From Cladorrhinum sp. PSN259 (Eukaryota; Ascomycota; Sordariomycetes; Sordariales; Podosporaceae), in the NCBI GenBank assembly GCA_033725935.1, contig MU867066.1, positions 558,001-622,000 on the forward strand: 64,000 nt of DNA, given 5' to 3'. Below are positions 38,071 to 48,930 of this stretch, piece by piece. The notes under the pieces were generated by a model. That model made no database searches and was not told the origin of the DNA. It saw only the letters and a list, made by a program, of their open reading frames with translations. Each line of letters begins with the position of its first letter. Position 1 is the first letter of the stretch. The position numbers and the translations under genes were made by a program.

Positions 38071-38399
38071 ACAAAAAAGAACGGAAAAGATATAGAATCG
38101 CCAAACGAAATCTTTTTGGTACAATTGCCCCTCTCCCTAGTTTAGAATAGAACCTGAAAGGCAATATATAGAAATTATTTGTGACCAGAGTTATTGATTT
38201 TTACCCTGCCTCTCCCGTTTTGGTACCAAACACCTGAATATGGATATCATCTTTATGCGCCCTTTGCCCTTCCTCTTCTTTCTTCATCATACCAAGCTTG
38301 CCGGAACCACATCGCCCAGTTATTTCTCCTGCGCGGCCCCAATTGCGTTTGGCAATTTCCCATAGAAGCCTCGCCCCGTTGTTTGTGTTGTTCATGCGA

Positions 38400-38417
38400 C
38401 CCCCCCCCCCCCCCCCC
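38400..38417. repeat. poly(C) tract, 18 C
   Basis: Uninterrupted C run lying between the convergent methyltransferase and SSS1 genes. Confidence 0.85.
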
Positions 38418-38522
38418 AAAAGAGGAAACTTCGTAATAGATTTGGGTTTTTTTTCTTTTCTTTGCGTCTTCGTCTAATTCATCCTACAAACCCTAATTCA
38501 CCAGGTAGGTCAATCCATCGCT

Positions 38523-38978
38523 TTATGCGCCGCCGACGAGGATGTTGTTAAGGGGAACGTGGACTGTACGAAAGGTTAGTTGCTGACAGGTTTCTCGTCC
38601 ATCCATTGGCGCAATTGAAGAAGAGGAAAAAGATCCTTACTGAGCTTGACGAAGTACCCGACGGCACCCATGACTGTTCCAAAGGTCAGCACATCACCCA
38701 CAATAGAAGATCGCAAGTATGCGTAGTATCAAAGAGCGAGAAAGAGAGTAGTAGACTTACTGAGGAAACCGACACCAACGGCCTGAGAGATCTTGATGAA
38801 TTCCCTACGGTCGGCTGTAGTCAATCAAAAATCAGTATTTATGCTATTCCACCGCAATTGGCTTGGAATTTTTGTTTGGTGGTCGTCACGTACGCTTCTG
38901 GGCCCTGTTGATGAATTGGACGCCGTCCCTGAGGAACTCGCGGGGGACGTCGAGCATCTCCTGAACCTGGTCGGACAT
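38523..38978 (-). CDS. sss1: Sec61-gamma / SSS1 subunit of the ER translocon
   Basis: Single-span ER membrane protein that clamps the Sec61 channel. Four exons: 38978-38894, 38814-38761, 38673-38641 and 38563-38523. All introns are phase 1 with GT-AG borders, giving 70 residues, the family's usual length. Key pieces are MSDQVQEMLDVPREFLRDG at the start, FINRAQKPDRREFIKISQAV as the conserved cytosolic helix, GFLIMGAVGYFVKLIHVPLN as the membrane helix, and NNILVGGA at the end. Each exon is only 33-85 nt, so the gene is not visible as one open frame. Identification is very sure. Confidence 0.96.
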
Positions 38979-41675
38979 TGTGAAAGATGTAGTTGATTAA
39001 TTAAAAGGAAGTAGTTGCGTGGTTTTTCCGCTTGGGCGCAAAATGAATTGAATAAATAGGTTGCCAGAAAGAAAATGCAGAAATCGAGGGAAAAGCTGGA
39101 TGCGTTATTCGTCGCGTGGGCAAGGCGGGAGGCAGTAAATTGGAGAGCTGGCAGTAATGGAAAATGGTCGATGTGCCACATCGCCTCAAGTTTAGCGTGC
39201 TGGGTTGGATTGGCCGCCGCGTCCCCCAGGAGCAATCCGTGGGAATTGGTCCGTGCTCAGCTGTCAGGGGGTCTCATCAGTTTTCCCAGAAACTCAAATT
39301 GTGGAGCCCTCTTGGTCTGGCATGGACAGGGCTGGCAGCTGGCTTTCGCTGTCTTCCAGCTTGAACCCTGAATTGATATTGAAATCCGGCCATCATCAGC
39401 TTCACTTTCGACAATAAGCACCTGTTCAACCCGTTGGATCACACCATGTCTGCATTTGACGGTGATACTTGATTTTCAAGTCTACGACATGCGGTTATTT
39501 CTAGAAGCATCTGGATCACCCTTCGGTTATCAGTCAGTTGTTCGACACCGACTGCAATGCTTCGGAGATAGCACCCAAGCTCCAAGTCCGCCAACTCCAT
39601 CACTGCTGTCAAGTGCAAATTGACATTGTGAGCCATTTGTTTTGTGATCGACCCGATCACCACTGGATGCTCGCTGGAGTACGGAGTTACTGATCACCTA
39701 CAACTCCCCCAACACCGGCCGCAATCTCCCGGGCTAACGGACTGATAGCTTCAAAACCTAGAAGTCGATATCCCACCACACCACTACGCCTAGAGGAGCA
39801 TAGCATGATGCTAGCAATCAGTAACCTATTTTGATGCCGTCTTGATTCACTCTTCCGATCTCGTTGTCGTCTTAGGGTCCCCGAGATGCGGAGAAAATGT
39901 GGAGAAGGACCGAATGTCCACCTCTCCCAAACCCTCCAAAGCTGAGACATGCATCTGTTAGTCTCGTGTGAACTAGACGCTGATTGGATTTTGAAGGCAT
40001 TCAGAGCATGCAAGGACTGGCTGTCCCGGTAAAGTATTTATTTTTTCAGCGGTGAGATTTCGGTGCCCCCGCGACGATGTGCACTTCCCATCTGTGCCCG
40101 TGTTACTCACGGTCACGGCCCGCGACATGGTGGTTTTCCTGTGTGACGTGCAGTTGACAATATCTAGGTGTTTTTCCTCTTTCAGAACCGACTAGATTAA
40201 TAGCCGTTATGGGAGGCCTAGCGGCGCAGGCGGGCCAATGTGGCCGGTTGGCTTTTTCGTGGCCTGCCTGTTCGTGGCCTGCCTGTTGGAGTCTTGGACG
40301 ATGACACCGGCCTCAAACGGTCTGTTTTGAGGCTTGGGGGTGACATCTCAGCTCACAACTCACAGTCGAGGGATTATCTGTGGGGAACCCCAGAACTCGA
40401 GGACAAAAACAAGATGGGTTGGCTAAGCCCAAGCCATGTGGTGCCGATCATGAAGCGATGGTGGAATGCCAACCAGCACCTTTGGTGCTGCGTGATGCAA
40501 GCCGCGACCTTGGAGGACTGCAGGGCACATTGCCAGCCAATAACCCCTCATTCCGGATCTGAAATCCACCGCCCGGGGGTGTCCCCAAGACCCGCATGGG
40601 ACGTGTAGCCATGATGCTCTTGCCTTCCGCGACGAGTAGAACTGACGACTAATTGCCCCCCCCGGAGGCAATGCCCGACTTGCATCATGCTGTCTTTTAG
40701 GTTCTATAAGCCTGCAGGATCCCCCCAAAACAGTTTCATTCCCATCTTTCCATTGTTCTCTCTTCCGATTTTCCCGTCTCGTTTCTATCTTTACCATAAT
40801 CTTTCTTTCTCCAAACTTCCATACGAAAGGCATTGTTGTCCCGAGGATAACGTCATCGACAATCCTTGACCAGTCAAAGGAGGGCTTTGTTTGGCCAGGA
40901 TCGAAACAACAACCGCTTGATCCTCACTTGGTCGGCGCTACTGGACCTGCCGCGCGCCTCATTTCATCGGCAGCTGCCCCACTAAATAACCTTTCCTAAG
41001 GTGAGCCAGAACAATGTCCCTAACAACTTCTCTCAACCACTTGATGGTTTTCGCTTCTGAGACGTGAGACCAAAATCACGCGAACAACCTGGAAAACCTT
41101 CTAGGGTCAACTGTCTTTTCAACGGTCTAGACTGGGACCAAGGGGACCGCAGTTCCGGTTTTCCGTTCGTGAATTTGTCTACATCCCATGGGACGGGTCC
41201 CGTTTAAGACTATTTGGGCCCCCAAGTGGTAGGCCAGCCGCTCACAATGGTCTTTGTGAAGATCAAGTTTCTTTTTGACGGGCTTTCAACGGGTTTCCTT
41301 TGTCTCGATCAACTTGATATAATCACACGGGCGGCCACTTGTACGACACCTTGTCTGTGACACTGTCTTTTTCTCAACCAGCACTGCATATTTTTTCTTC
41401 TTTTCCCTCTAACTCTCGGGTTTACCTGGTGTATACCCTCTTCCTTTACCTAATTCTTAATCCCCTTTTGGGTTTCACCATTTCTTCTTCAAAACCCAGC
41501 TCTCTACAGCTGGTCAATATTTTCTTTCTATAAACGGTAGCCGGTCTATCCGCGCTCCTCATCCTTTATAACCACCGACGCAGAAACCCAGATCCACAGT
41601 TGCGACTGGGCAATACCTTCCTCGACAGAGATATCGCCATTACTTACCAGAGACATACACTAAACTTCGCCCATC
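38979..41675. other. intergenic, 2.7 kb
   Basis: No supported gene. It contains the SSS1 promoter side, a 15-bp direct repeat near 40.26 kb and, at 40.7-41.67 kb on the plus strand, a CT-rich stretch that is probably the promoter and leader of the next gene. Several short frames were examined and showed no domain. Confidence 0.5.
40256..40285. repeat. two tandem copies of a 15-bp unit
   Basis: TTCGTGGCCTGCCTG occurs twice back to back without mismatch. Confidence 0.85.
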
Positions 41676-42309
41676 ATGCGTAGACCAAGATTTGGAACCT
41701 CTCGTTCGCCCTCGCCGAAGTGGTCGTTCCCAGGAGATATGACTGCTCCGCAGAGTCCGACACAGATGTGCGCTAGGGACAGGGACACCGGGTTTCCGGA
41801 GCCATTTTGTGGAAGTAAGTTTTGAGAAGATGGTCAATCACCAGTTTTGCCAGGTTGTGCTAACACTGGGTCTCTTAGATCGAAACACTTCTCTTCCGCA
41901 CCCAGAAGCCAAGATCGGTCCCGATGCTTGCATTACCGAGGATGATATCAACGTTAGCAGAGCGATTATTAGACACCGATTGTCATTCCAGGTCCAGACA
42001 GAACGAGGCAGCCGCTCTTTCAGTCTTCACGGTCGTTCCTTGAGCGGGAACTCGGACGAAGGCACCTTTTCCGGTCTCGGTCGTTTTGCTATTACCTCGA
42101 TCCGCGAGGGAATGGAGTCTCGGCCGACCACAAAGGAAAACGATAGCATCCACAGCTTCTCTGGGTTTTCAGATGGCAACAGCAGCAAGTCGCCAGATTC
42201 GCCTACTCGGCCAGCCAAGATTGACCCCAGGGATGATGTTAGAGAGCCTAGGGAAGGGAGGAGGCGACGCCGCAGGGGCAGCTTCTTTGCGAGGCTGTTG
42301 CATCGGTAG
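41676..42309 (+). CDS. unrecognised 189-residue protein with Arg-rich C-terminus
   Basis: Exon 1 is 41676-41814 and exon 2 is 41879-42309. The 64-nt intron begins GTAAGT, has a GCTAAC branch site and ends CTCTTAG; the phase-1 junction keeps the frame. The 189-residue chain starts MRRPRFGTSRSPSPKW, is rich in Ser, Arg and Asp, has a segment CITEDDINVSRAIIRHRLSF that may be helical, and ends in EGRRRRRRGSFFARLLHR. No signal peptide, membrane span or domain is recognisable. The basic tail could be a nuclear signal or membrane-binding helix; that is inference. The clean intron and a long CT-rich leader upstream support a real gene. The function is unknown. Confidence 0.72.
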
Positions 42310-43062
42310 GGAGACAACCGCCGGGACAGGAAGAAGCTATGCCCACTCGACGGGTCTAATCAGGAAGATATCTCGCCCAAGTCTTCTGGGCAACAATTAC
42401 GTGCATTTTCAGCGAGGAGTACTGGGTTTAATTTTGGCACGACGACGAACAAGAACGACAACAGTTACAAGAACAAGCATACACGGGGCGCATGGAAAAG
42501 GAACAATATGGTAATGATTTTTCGGGGTGAAGGGAGGTCGGATGGGCGAACGAGAAATTGCTTTTTCTGAATGAAGGGAAGAACAGGGTAATTCGCTCTT
42601 TTTCTACTTTTGGTTATGGAAAAAAAAGGATGGGGAAAACTCAATCAAGATTGGAGATCAACAACACCTGGCATTGGCATGCCCCTCTTTCAATATTACT
42701 GCTTGAAGCAGTTTTCTGGGTGGTTTATTTCATTGACGTTAACCATGACCGATGCTCCTATGAACAGCTCACATTGATGATGTTGGGCAACAGCCTTGAA
42801 TTAATTACTACTGTCGTTAATAACAAAAAGTATTCATCATTTTATTTTTTCTGATATTGGTATCTGTGAAGTGATGTGAAAATGTCTCATTCCCCCTATT
42901 GCTTGTTGATGTCTTACATTCTTCCCTTTCAAATCAAAACGTGGCTGACGGTGAATCATGAACCTCAAAAACACTCATAACGAATCCATCCCTTCAAATA
43001 TTCTCTGAACAACTCTCCCTCCCTCCCGCCTTCCTTCCTTTTTTTCATTGCCAATGAGTCGT
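42310..43062. other. intergenic between convergent genes
   Basis: 3' untranslated regions of the Arg-tailed protein gene and the 5-hydroxyisourate hydrolase gene. No other feature recognised. Confidence 0.5.
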
Positions 43063-43497
43063 TCAGCTTCCGCGATAAGTACTATAACTGTACGGCGCCA
43101 ACAACAGAGGAACGTGGTACCTCTGTCCCTCCTCGACATTAAAAACAACCGAGACCTCTGGGAAGAAAGTATTTTCGGGTCCACCGAAGTAAGTCTCGGT
43201 GTCGAAAGTCAGAGTCCACCTTGTCGTTGTCGAAGAAGACCCGGAAGAAGGAAGGTTGGAGAAGATATCCTCGAGAGTGTAGACGGGGATTTCGCCCGAG
43301 GAAGTAGCGGACGAGTAAGGCAGCCACGCCTTGATGCGGCCGTCCTCGTCCGTCTGGGACTCGAACACGATGGGGGAAGTGTTGAAGGACGGAGGAGGCG
43401 GGGAGGTGAGGTGGAGCTTGACGCGGACCTGGCGGGCGGGCTTGCCGAGGGTCGTGTCGAGGACGTGGCAGGTTATTCTGTCTTTTTGGTCTGCCAT
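43063..43497 (-). CDS. 5-hydroxyisourate hydrolase (transthyretin-like)
   Basis: Hydrolyses 5-hydroxyisourate, the product of urate oxidase, toward allantoin in purine breakdown. Intronless, 144 residues. The sequence begins with ITCHVLDTTLGKPA, the first family signature carrying an active-site His, continues with TDEDGRI and a predicted beta sandwich (TLTFDTETYFGG, FFPEVSVVF), and ends in YRGS, the C-terminal tetrapeptide that distinguishes this enzyme from true transthyretin. A short Ser-rich insertion lies in the middle. I see no obvious N-terminal targeting signal, and the last three residues are not a standard peroxisomal tripeptide, so a cytosolic location is likely. It is divergent from the GET3 gene. 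Confidence 0.95.
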   Translation of the reverse strand: MADQKDRITCHVLDTTLGKPARQVRVKLHLTSPPPPSFNTSPIVFESQTDEDGRIKAWLPYSSATSSGEIPVYTLEDIFSNLPSSGSSSTTTRWTLTFDTETYFGGPENTFFPEVSVVFNVEEGQRYHVPLLLAPYSYSTYRGS

Positions 43498-44767
43498 TTT
43501 TATGGATTTCTGTATGGGGGGTTATGAGTGAGATGATCAGAGAGAGAGAGTGTGTGTGTGTCTGTGTGTGGGTAGTGGTGAAGATGGTATAAGGGGATGA
43601 GAAATGAGATGAGAGAGTAAGTCGGGTGATGGCTTACACTGAGTGACCAGTGGTGTGGGTTGATAGATAGATGTGTTCGGTGGGGTTGACTGGGATGATG
43701 GGACGAGGTTGAACCGTTGCGGGCGGGGTTCAGCTACCCGGTGAAGGAGGGGTTCAGTTCAACGACGGGTGTGAGAAGAGACAAAGAGGTTATGGATAGT
43801 AAGAGTGACTGAACATCACAAAGAGAGGAAGGAAAATGAAGTTTATATATAGATGGTTTTTTTCCCTTCGTCTACCGGCCGAGCGATCTCCAGACTATAG
43901 GACTTACATACAACTCAACTCAGCTTGGGGGCTGCTGCATTGAGAACAAATCCACATAATTTCAGCCCCGGCATCAAACCGGGTATGAGCGCATCGGTAT
44001 CTGCCGCTGTCCGTTGGACGCCACCGATATACCCTTTGGATTATGGGTTGTGTATGCCCAGGCCAAAAAAAAAGAAAAGAAAAAAAAGAAACTGCGTATC
44101 CGTAAACACAAACCCAACTTCAGGTACCGTATCACCAAAAAAGAAGGTATAAATAGAAACATATCCTGACAAAGGATTGCAAGTAAATGGAGCATCTCGT
44201 ACGACAAACGACACCGCTACTCAACCTCAAGACTACTGAGATGCCTGAAAGCGGCGAGATAGAGATCTAGTAATCTAGTTTCCAAGGTTTGAGAAACACC
44301 CTCACTCAGCCTCATCAGCTCGGGGCCAAAATGTTAGCACGTGGATATCAATGTGTCGGCAGAGAGGAAGAACCTGGGAAGCTCATCAGGGGCACAGCAA
44401 CAGCTTTCCCCGCCATCCAAAAAATGCCAAGACAGGTCGAAAGAACCCCTGCGAGCGGATTTTACCCCACCAAAAAGTAGCAGTGACGTTGCGAGGGTGG
44501 CAGGCCAGACCCAGCGCCAGCCCGAAGTGACTGTGGGCTTCCAATTGTTTCCAAAGGAACCCCATTTGGGAGGTTTGGGACACGACAGCAACGACTTGAC
44601 GTTGGCAGGATTGACAGCTAGAAGATATCGTTCGTGACCTTGGGCACTTACTCTTTTCCATCAACGTTCATCCAATTTCAGTGAAAACCAATAACCTTCA
44701 ATATCTACCCCGCCATCAAACTCGAAAGACACAGGAGACGAAACCTATAATCGCTGCAACAACCAAA
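43498..44767. promoter_or_regulatory. divergent promoter region of HIU hydrolase and GET3 genes
   Basis: 1.27 kb between two outward-facing starts, so both promoters must lie here. It includes an AG/GT microsatellite at 43539-43571 and an A-rich run near 44.07 kb. No specific binding site can be defended from sequence alone. Confidence 0.4.
43539..43571. repeat. (AG)n(TG)n compound microsatellite
   Basis: An AG run passes directly into a TG run with one interruption, just upstream of the hydrolase start. Confidence 0.8.
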
Positions 44768-45845
44768 ATGGCCGCCCTAGTTAATGTTGACGACGACGCA
44801 CTGGAGCCCACGCTCCAGTCTATTCTCGACCAACGCAGCCTCAGATGGATTTTCGTTGGCGGAAAGGGTGGTGTCGGCAAAACCACCACCTCTTGCAGTC
44901 TCGCCATCCAGCTGGCCAAGGTCCGCCGCTCAGTTTTGCTCATCTCCACCGATCCCGCCCACAACCTTAGCGATGCCTTCAGCCAAAAGTTCGGCAAGGA
45001 GGCTCGCCTCATCGACGGTTTCGATAATCTGAGCGCCATGGAAATCGACCCCAATGGTAGCATCCAGGATCTCTTGGCTGGCCAGGGTGATGATGCTTCT
45101 GGTGGTGATGTGGGAGGTATGGGCGGCATGATGCAGGATTTGGCATTCGCCGTAGGTTCAAACACGCATATCCTCGACTTCTAGATAATATAACTGACGC
45201 CTTTCTTCCCAGATCCCCGGTATTGATGAGGCCATGTCTTTCGCCGAAGTCCTCAAGCAGGTCAAGTCGCTTTCATACGAAACCATCATTTTCGATACCG
45301 CACCAACAGGCCACACCCTTCGCTTCCTTCAGTTCCCCTCGGTTCTCGAGAAGGCACTCGCCAAGGTCTCACAGCTCTCCAGCCAATACGGCCCCCTCCT
45401 GAACGGCTTTCTCGGTAACAACGGCACCCTTCCCAACGGCCAGAACCTGACCGAGATGATGGAGAAGCTTGAGACTCTCCGCAGCACCATCTCCGAGGTC
45501 AATACGCAGTTCAAGGATGAGCGTCTGACCACTTTCGTGTGCGTCTGCATCCCAGAGTTCCTTTCACTGTACGAGACGGAGCGCATGATTCAGGAGTTGG
45601 CTACCTACAAGATTGATACCCACTGCATCGTTGTCAACCAACTCCTCTTCCCTAAGCCCGGGTCAGAGTGTGAGCAGTGCACTGCCAGGAGACGAATGCA
45701 AAAGAAGTATCTCGACCAGATTGAGGAGCTCTACGACGAATTCAATGTCGTCAAGATGCCGCTGCTTGTCGAGGAGGTTAGAGGCAAGGAGAAACTGGAG
45801 AAATTCAGCGAGATGCTTGTCAAGCCTTTTGTCCCGCCCGCATAG
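44768..45845 (+). CDS. get3: GET3, ATPase for tail-anchored protein insertion
   Basis: Homodimeric cytosolic ATPase that carries tail-anchored membrane proteins to the Get1/Get2 receptor at the ER. Exon 1 is 44768-45151 and exon 2 is 45213-45845, joined in phase 0, giving 338 residues. Landmarks are the deviant P-loop GGKGGVGKTT (31-40), a switch I region with DPAHNLSDAF, a Gly/Met-rich stretch GDVGGMGGMM, the switch II-like DTAPTGHTLR (156-165), and the zinc-binding CEQC (Cys281 and Cys284) that bridges the dimer. The presence of CxxC and the length fit eukaryotic GET3, not bacterial ArsA, which is a tandem duplicate. Confidence 0.97.
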
Positions 45846-45914
45846 AGGAAACTTGGGAAAGAGCGAGACAGTCAAGCAGCGATGAAATCCAGGACATGGG
45901 ACCCCCCGTGACCT

Positions 45915-46077
45915 GAAAGCCCCTGAAACCTTGATGATGTTGCGATACGGACCTGATTGGAAGAGAAACATCTTAGATAATGACATAGAGCAGGAGGAGT
46001 AAGAAGCAAACAACTGTGGCGACGTCACTTCCCATGGTTTGGAAGCCGCGGAAACCTTGATCATGTTGCGATATGGA
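45915..46077. repeat. diverged tandem duplication, period 126 bp
   Basis: About 37 bp at 45915-45951 recurs at 46041-46077 with a few changes around a shared core of AAACCTTGAT followed by ATGTTGCGATA. Weaker similarity, a GGAGGA-type stretch, follows each copy. Confidence 0.65.
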
Positions 46078-46118
46078 TGTGGTCATAAGTAGAATAACTT
46101 GACTAATAAACGAAAACG

Positions 46119-46535
46119 GAGGAGGACAAGGACGAGGAGGCGATGGCATCTGTAGAAGGGGTGGTACCTCGAACAAAGTTCAAGCGGGAGAAGCTATTAT
46201 AAGGGCTGGAGTCGGTGTCACCACCACCGCTAGTAAGGTCACTGGCGACAGTAGATGAGGATGATGATGGGTCATCGACTATAACAGTTCAGGAGTATTA
46301 TGATGAAGTCCGAATCATGGATATAGAGGGTAGTCAAGATGTGGATGTTCGTTTAACAGTGGCGCGAGCTTGAATAACGAGATCGACGTGATTACTTGAA
46401 CTGGCGCTCTCCGTGGGGGGGATCTATGGCAGTTAAAATTGCATAGGTTGTTGTCGACAGATTTGCGAGGTTTGCCCAGGGAAGAGGTGGGCTTGTTTTT
46501 GAGAACAGCTTGTAGAAATATAGCAGAAAGATTTT
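46119..46535 (+). pseudogene. possible gene relic, unrecognised
   Basis: Protein-like segments appear in successive plus-strand frames. An 84-codon frame at 46119-46373, with one internal TAA at 46200, has an acidic start, then ITVQEYYDEVRIMDIEG. The next frame contains RDRRDYLNWRSPWG. A third frame, about 46420-46535, contains WQLKLHRLLSTDLRGLP and REEVGLFLRTACRNIAERF before a stop. This pattern of ordered, charged peptides broken by stops and frame shifts suggests a decayed gene. I do not recognise the family; it could also be chance. Confidence 0.3.
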
Positions 46536-47336
46536 AAAATGCATGCTGCTTTGGTTTGAACCTGAATAAACCGAGCATTCAACCAGTGTTCCTGTTGCAA
46601 TGGGCCCATGGAACTTGAAGCTAAAGTATCACATTGTGGGTTTGCAGGCGTTATTTCCTAATCGGGCGAAATGTTATATAATTCGGTGGAAAATATCAGT
46701 GAAACTAGGTCTCAGAAATCGTAAAGTAGAAGAACTCTAATGGTATAATTGGTTCTTGCTGTTCGCTTTCATTGTACTGATTCCTACATCAGTCCTTCTG
46801 GGAGTACTGGTCAGCCCCCTTTCGATGGACGTTGTTTGAAAAGTGAATGGGGGAAAAGCCGTGAGGAACTAATTATCTTTCGCGTTGCAGTATGGGCTTG
46901 GTTGGGGAACCAATTCACTGCCTACTTATTGAAGTCCTCCCGAAGTTTCCCTTTAAATGTTTCCGGGTATGTAAGGCTCTCTGGCAATGGGGAAATATGT
47001 GGAGGCTTTTCTCGAAAGCGTTTGGGGGGGGAAACGGAAAAAAGATGGAGATAGTGACGAAAAAAAGGTAAAGTAAATTATCGCTTGTAGCAGATAATAG
47101 ATAGGGGGAAGTAAAATGACCTCATATCGAACGCCGTGCGCGGTGGTATTTTTTTTCCTCTCTCGCTCTGAGCACCCCCCCCATAAACTGCATCAGGCCG
47201 GATGCCGGGTTTCATTGGGTTAGAAAAGGCACAAGATGATCGGGAATGAATTATCTGGCACCTGGCCTGGCCGGCCCGGCCTGCCTGCCGACTTTGGAGC
47301 TCGCCTCTTTCCGGGCTTTCACTCTTCCCTCGATAG

Positions 47337-47705
47337 GGTCCAAAATTCGCTGCTTTTTCCTTCGCTAGTTTGGTCGAGATTCACGACCTTGAGAACATGA
47401 CGTGGTGAGGTACGCTGGGGTTCCAGTGTAAGCCTGACAAGCCGTTCCATGTCCCCAAGTACGAAAACAAGGAGGGGGGCCCCGGCTGTAAGCGGTGTCG
47501 TTGGGAGCATGGTCTCGGAGAGGGGGGGTTGACGTACGTGGGCGTTGATATAGCCTGTCACATGATTCCACAGTATGCCCCGTCGACTGCCTACAGGATG
47601 CTTGAGTTCTTGCTGGGGAGGATTTCGTGCTTGGGCTGCGTGGACATTGAGAGGGCTAATAAGGAACTGGGGAAGGGGACTGCGCCGGCTGGGTGGATTC
47701 AATGA
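47337..47705 (+). pseudogene. serine carboxypeptidase C-terminal fragment, disrupted
   Basis: The frame from 47337 to the stop at 47703-47705 reads like the last quarter of a fungal secreted serine carboxypeptidase (family S10). It contains LENMTW, GFQCKPDKPFHVP, GLTYVGVDIACHMIPQYAP and TAYRMLEFLLGRI. The last two match the family's catalytic-His region, usually SGHM.PQYAP; here His is kept but the preceding Gly is Cys. A TGA at 47406-47408 interrupts the frame right after MTW, where intact relatives continue. No start and no region for the catalytic Ser or Asp exists upstream within the roughly 450 residues expected. Codon third positions still look like coding sequence, so decay may be recent. 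Confidence 0.68.
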
Positions 47706-48251
47706 TATATGTTTTCTAAGGAATCATGGGCATATATATCTTTCAAAAGTTAGATACGTAGACAGTTGCCATCAGAGACGGGTGGTGATATCTAAATAAT
47801 GGGATCTTTCCATGTTCTTCCCCACTAGACCAGAGCTAAACACCGCAGCAGAACAGAAACTTGATGATATAAAGGAACCAGCGTTTCTTTGAGTTTCAAG
47901 ACAGCCAGTAAAGACAGTGAGTGCCTAAGAGAGTAGAACCGTGTTTGTGTGTGGGTTTGGGTTGTTTGGCCATTGTCCATAATCCTCGGCATTTATTCCG
48001 TCGTCGAGAGTGTTCTCCTCTACACAGGGGCCAGTAGCACCGTGCCTCCGTACCCCTGAGTACAAACAAACTTATCATACAAAATGAGTGGAATTCACAT
48101 ACCCATACCATTTCAACCTCATCCTTCATCCATCCCGTCCTTCCTTCCTTTTCTTCACTGCTGCTGCTCCTTCCTTCCCACATCCCCTCCCCTTTCCTCC
48201 ACGAAGTAGCCTTGTTACCAGGAAGCTTCCTTCGTCGTCAGTATAAGATTG

Positions 48252-48299
48252 CCCTCCTCCTCGTCCTCCTCCTCGTCCTCCTCCTCGTTCTCCTCCTCA
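48252..48299. repeat. CTCCTCGTC-type minisatellite
   Basis: Repeated CTCCTC and CTCGTC units, degenerate, about 48 bp, in the 3' flank of the Ups-type gene. Confidence 0.75.
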
Positions 48300-48930
48300 C
48301 CAACCATATCAACCATATCATCCAACACCAAAAGACAAGAGTAGATAAATCGCTGTACGCCATGCTCATGATAGAAAAAGAAAAAAAAGAAGAAAAAAAG
48401 TAATTGTACAATAACGGAAACACGTTGAGAGCAGTTCAGCAACTCATAAAAAGAAGTTGCTGAACTTGACTCTGATCCTCCCTTCGAAAAACGACAGAGG
48501 CATTGAAAAGCTTGACGTAGAGAAAAAGCTTTTCAATAAAACGTGATGTGGTGTATGAGATGTAATCTGCGCGCGAAACCAACACAAAAACTCCAAAACT
48601 CGAATTCAAATCTGATTGAAAAGAGTGTGCTGTGTGTGAGAGTTAAGTGAGCGCGGCAAACGGGCTGGGCTGTAGACCGTATAGAGCCAAAACCAGAGGT
48701 GCCGAACAGACCAGAGCTTCGAAAAAAACAAATAGAATGGGAGAAATTTCGTCGAGCATCCCGAAAACAGATAGACCGAGCCCCTCCCATCATATCCTCC
48801 TCTCCCTCCTAATGATGCATATATGCTTGTTGTGTGTGTGGTCGTCATTCAATCATAACCCCCAATTCTCATGCCCTGTTTGCAAAGGGCGAAAAGATAA
48901 CAATAAAAATCATACGAGTCAAAGGAGGCT

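Noticed and set aside
47319..47702. 127-codon minus-strand frame
   Set aside because: Shadow of the carboxypeptidase relic, whose plus-strand translation matches a known family.
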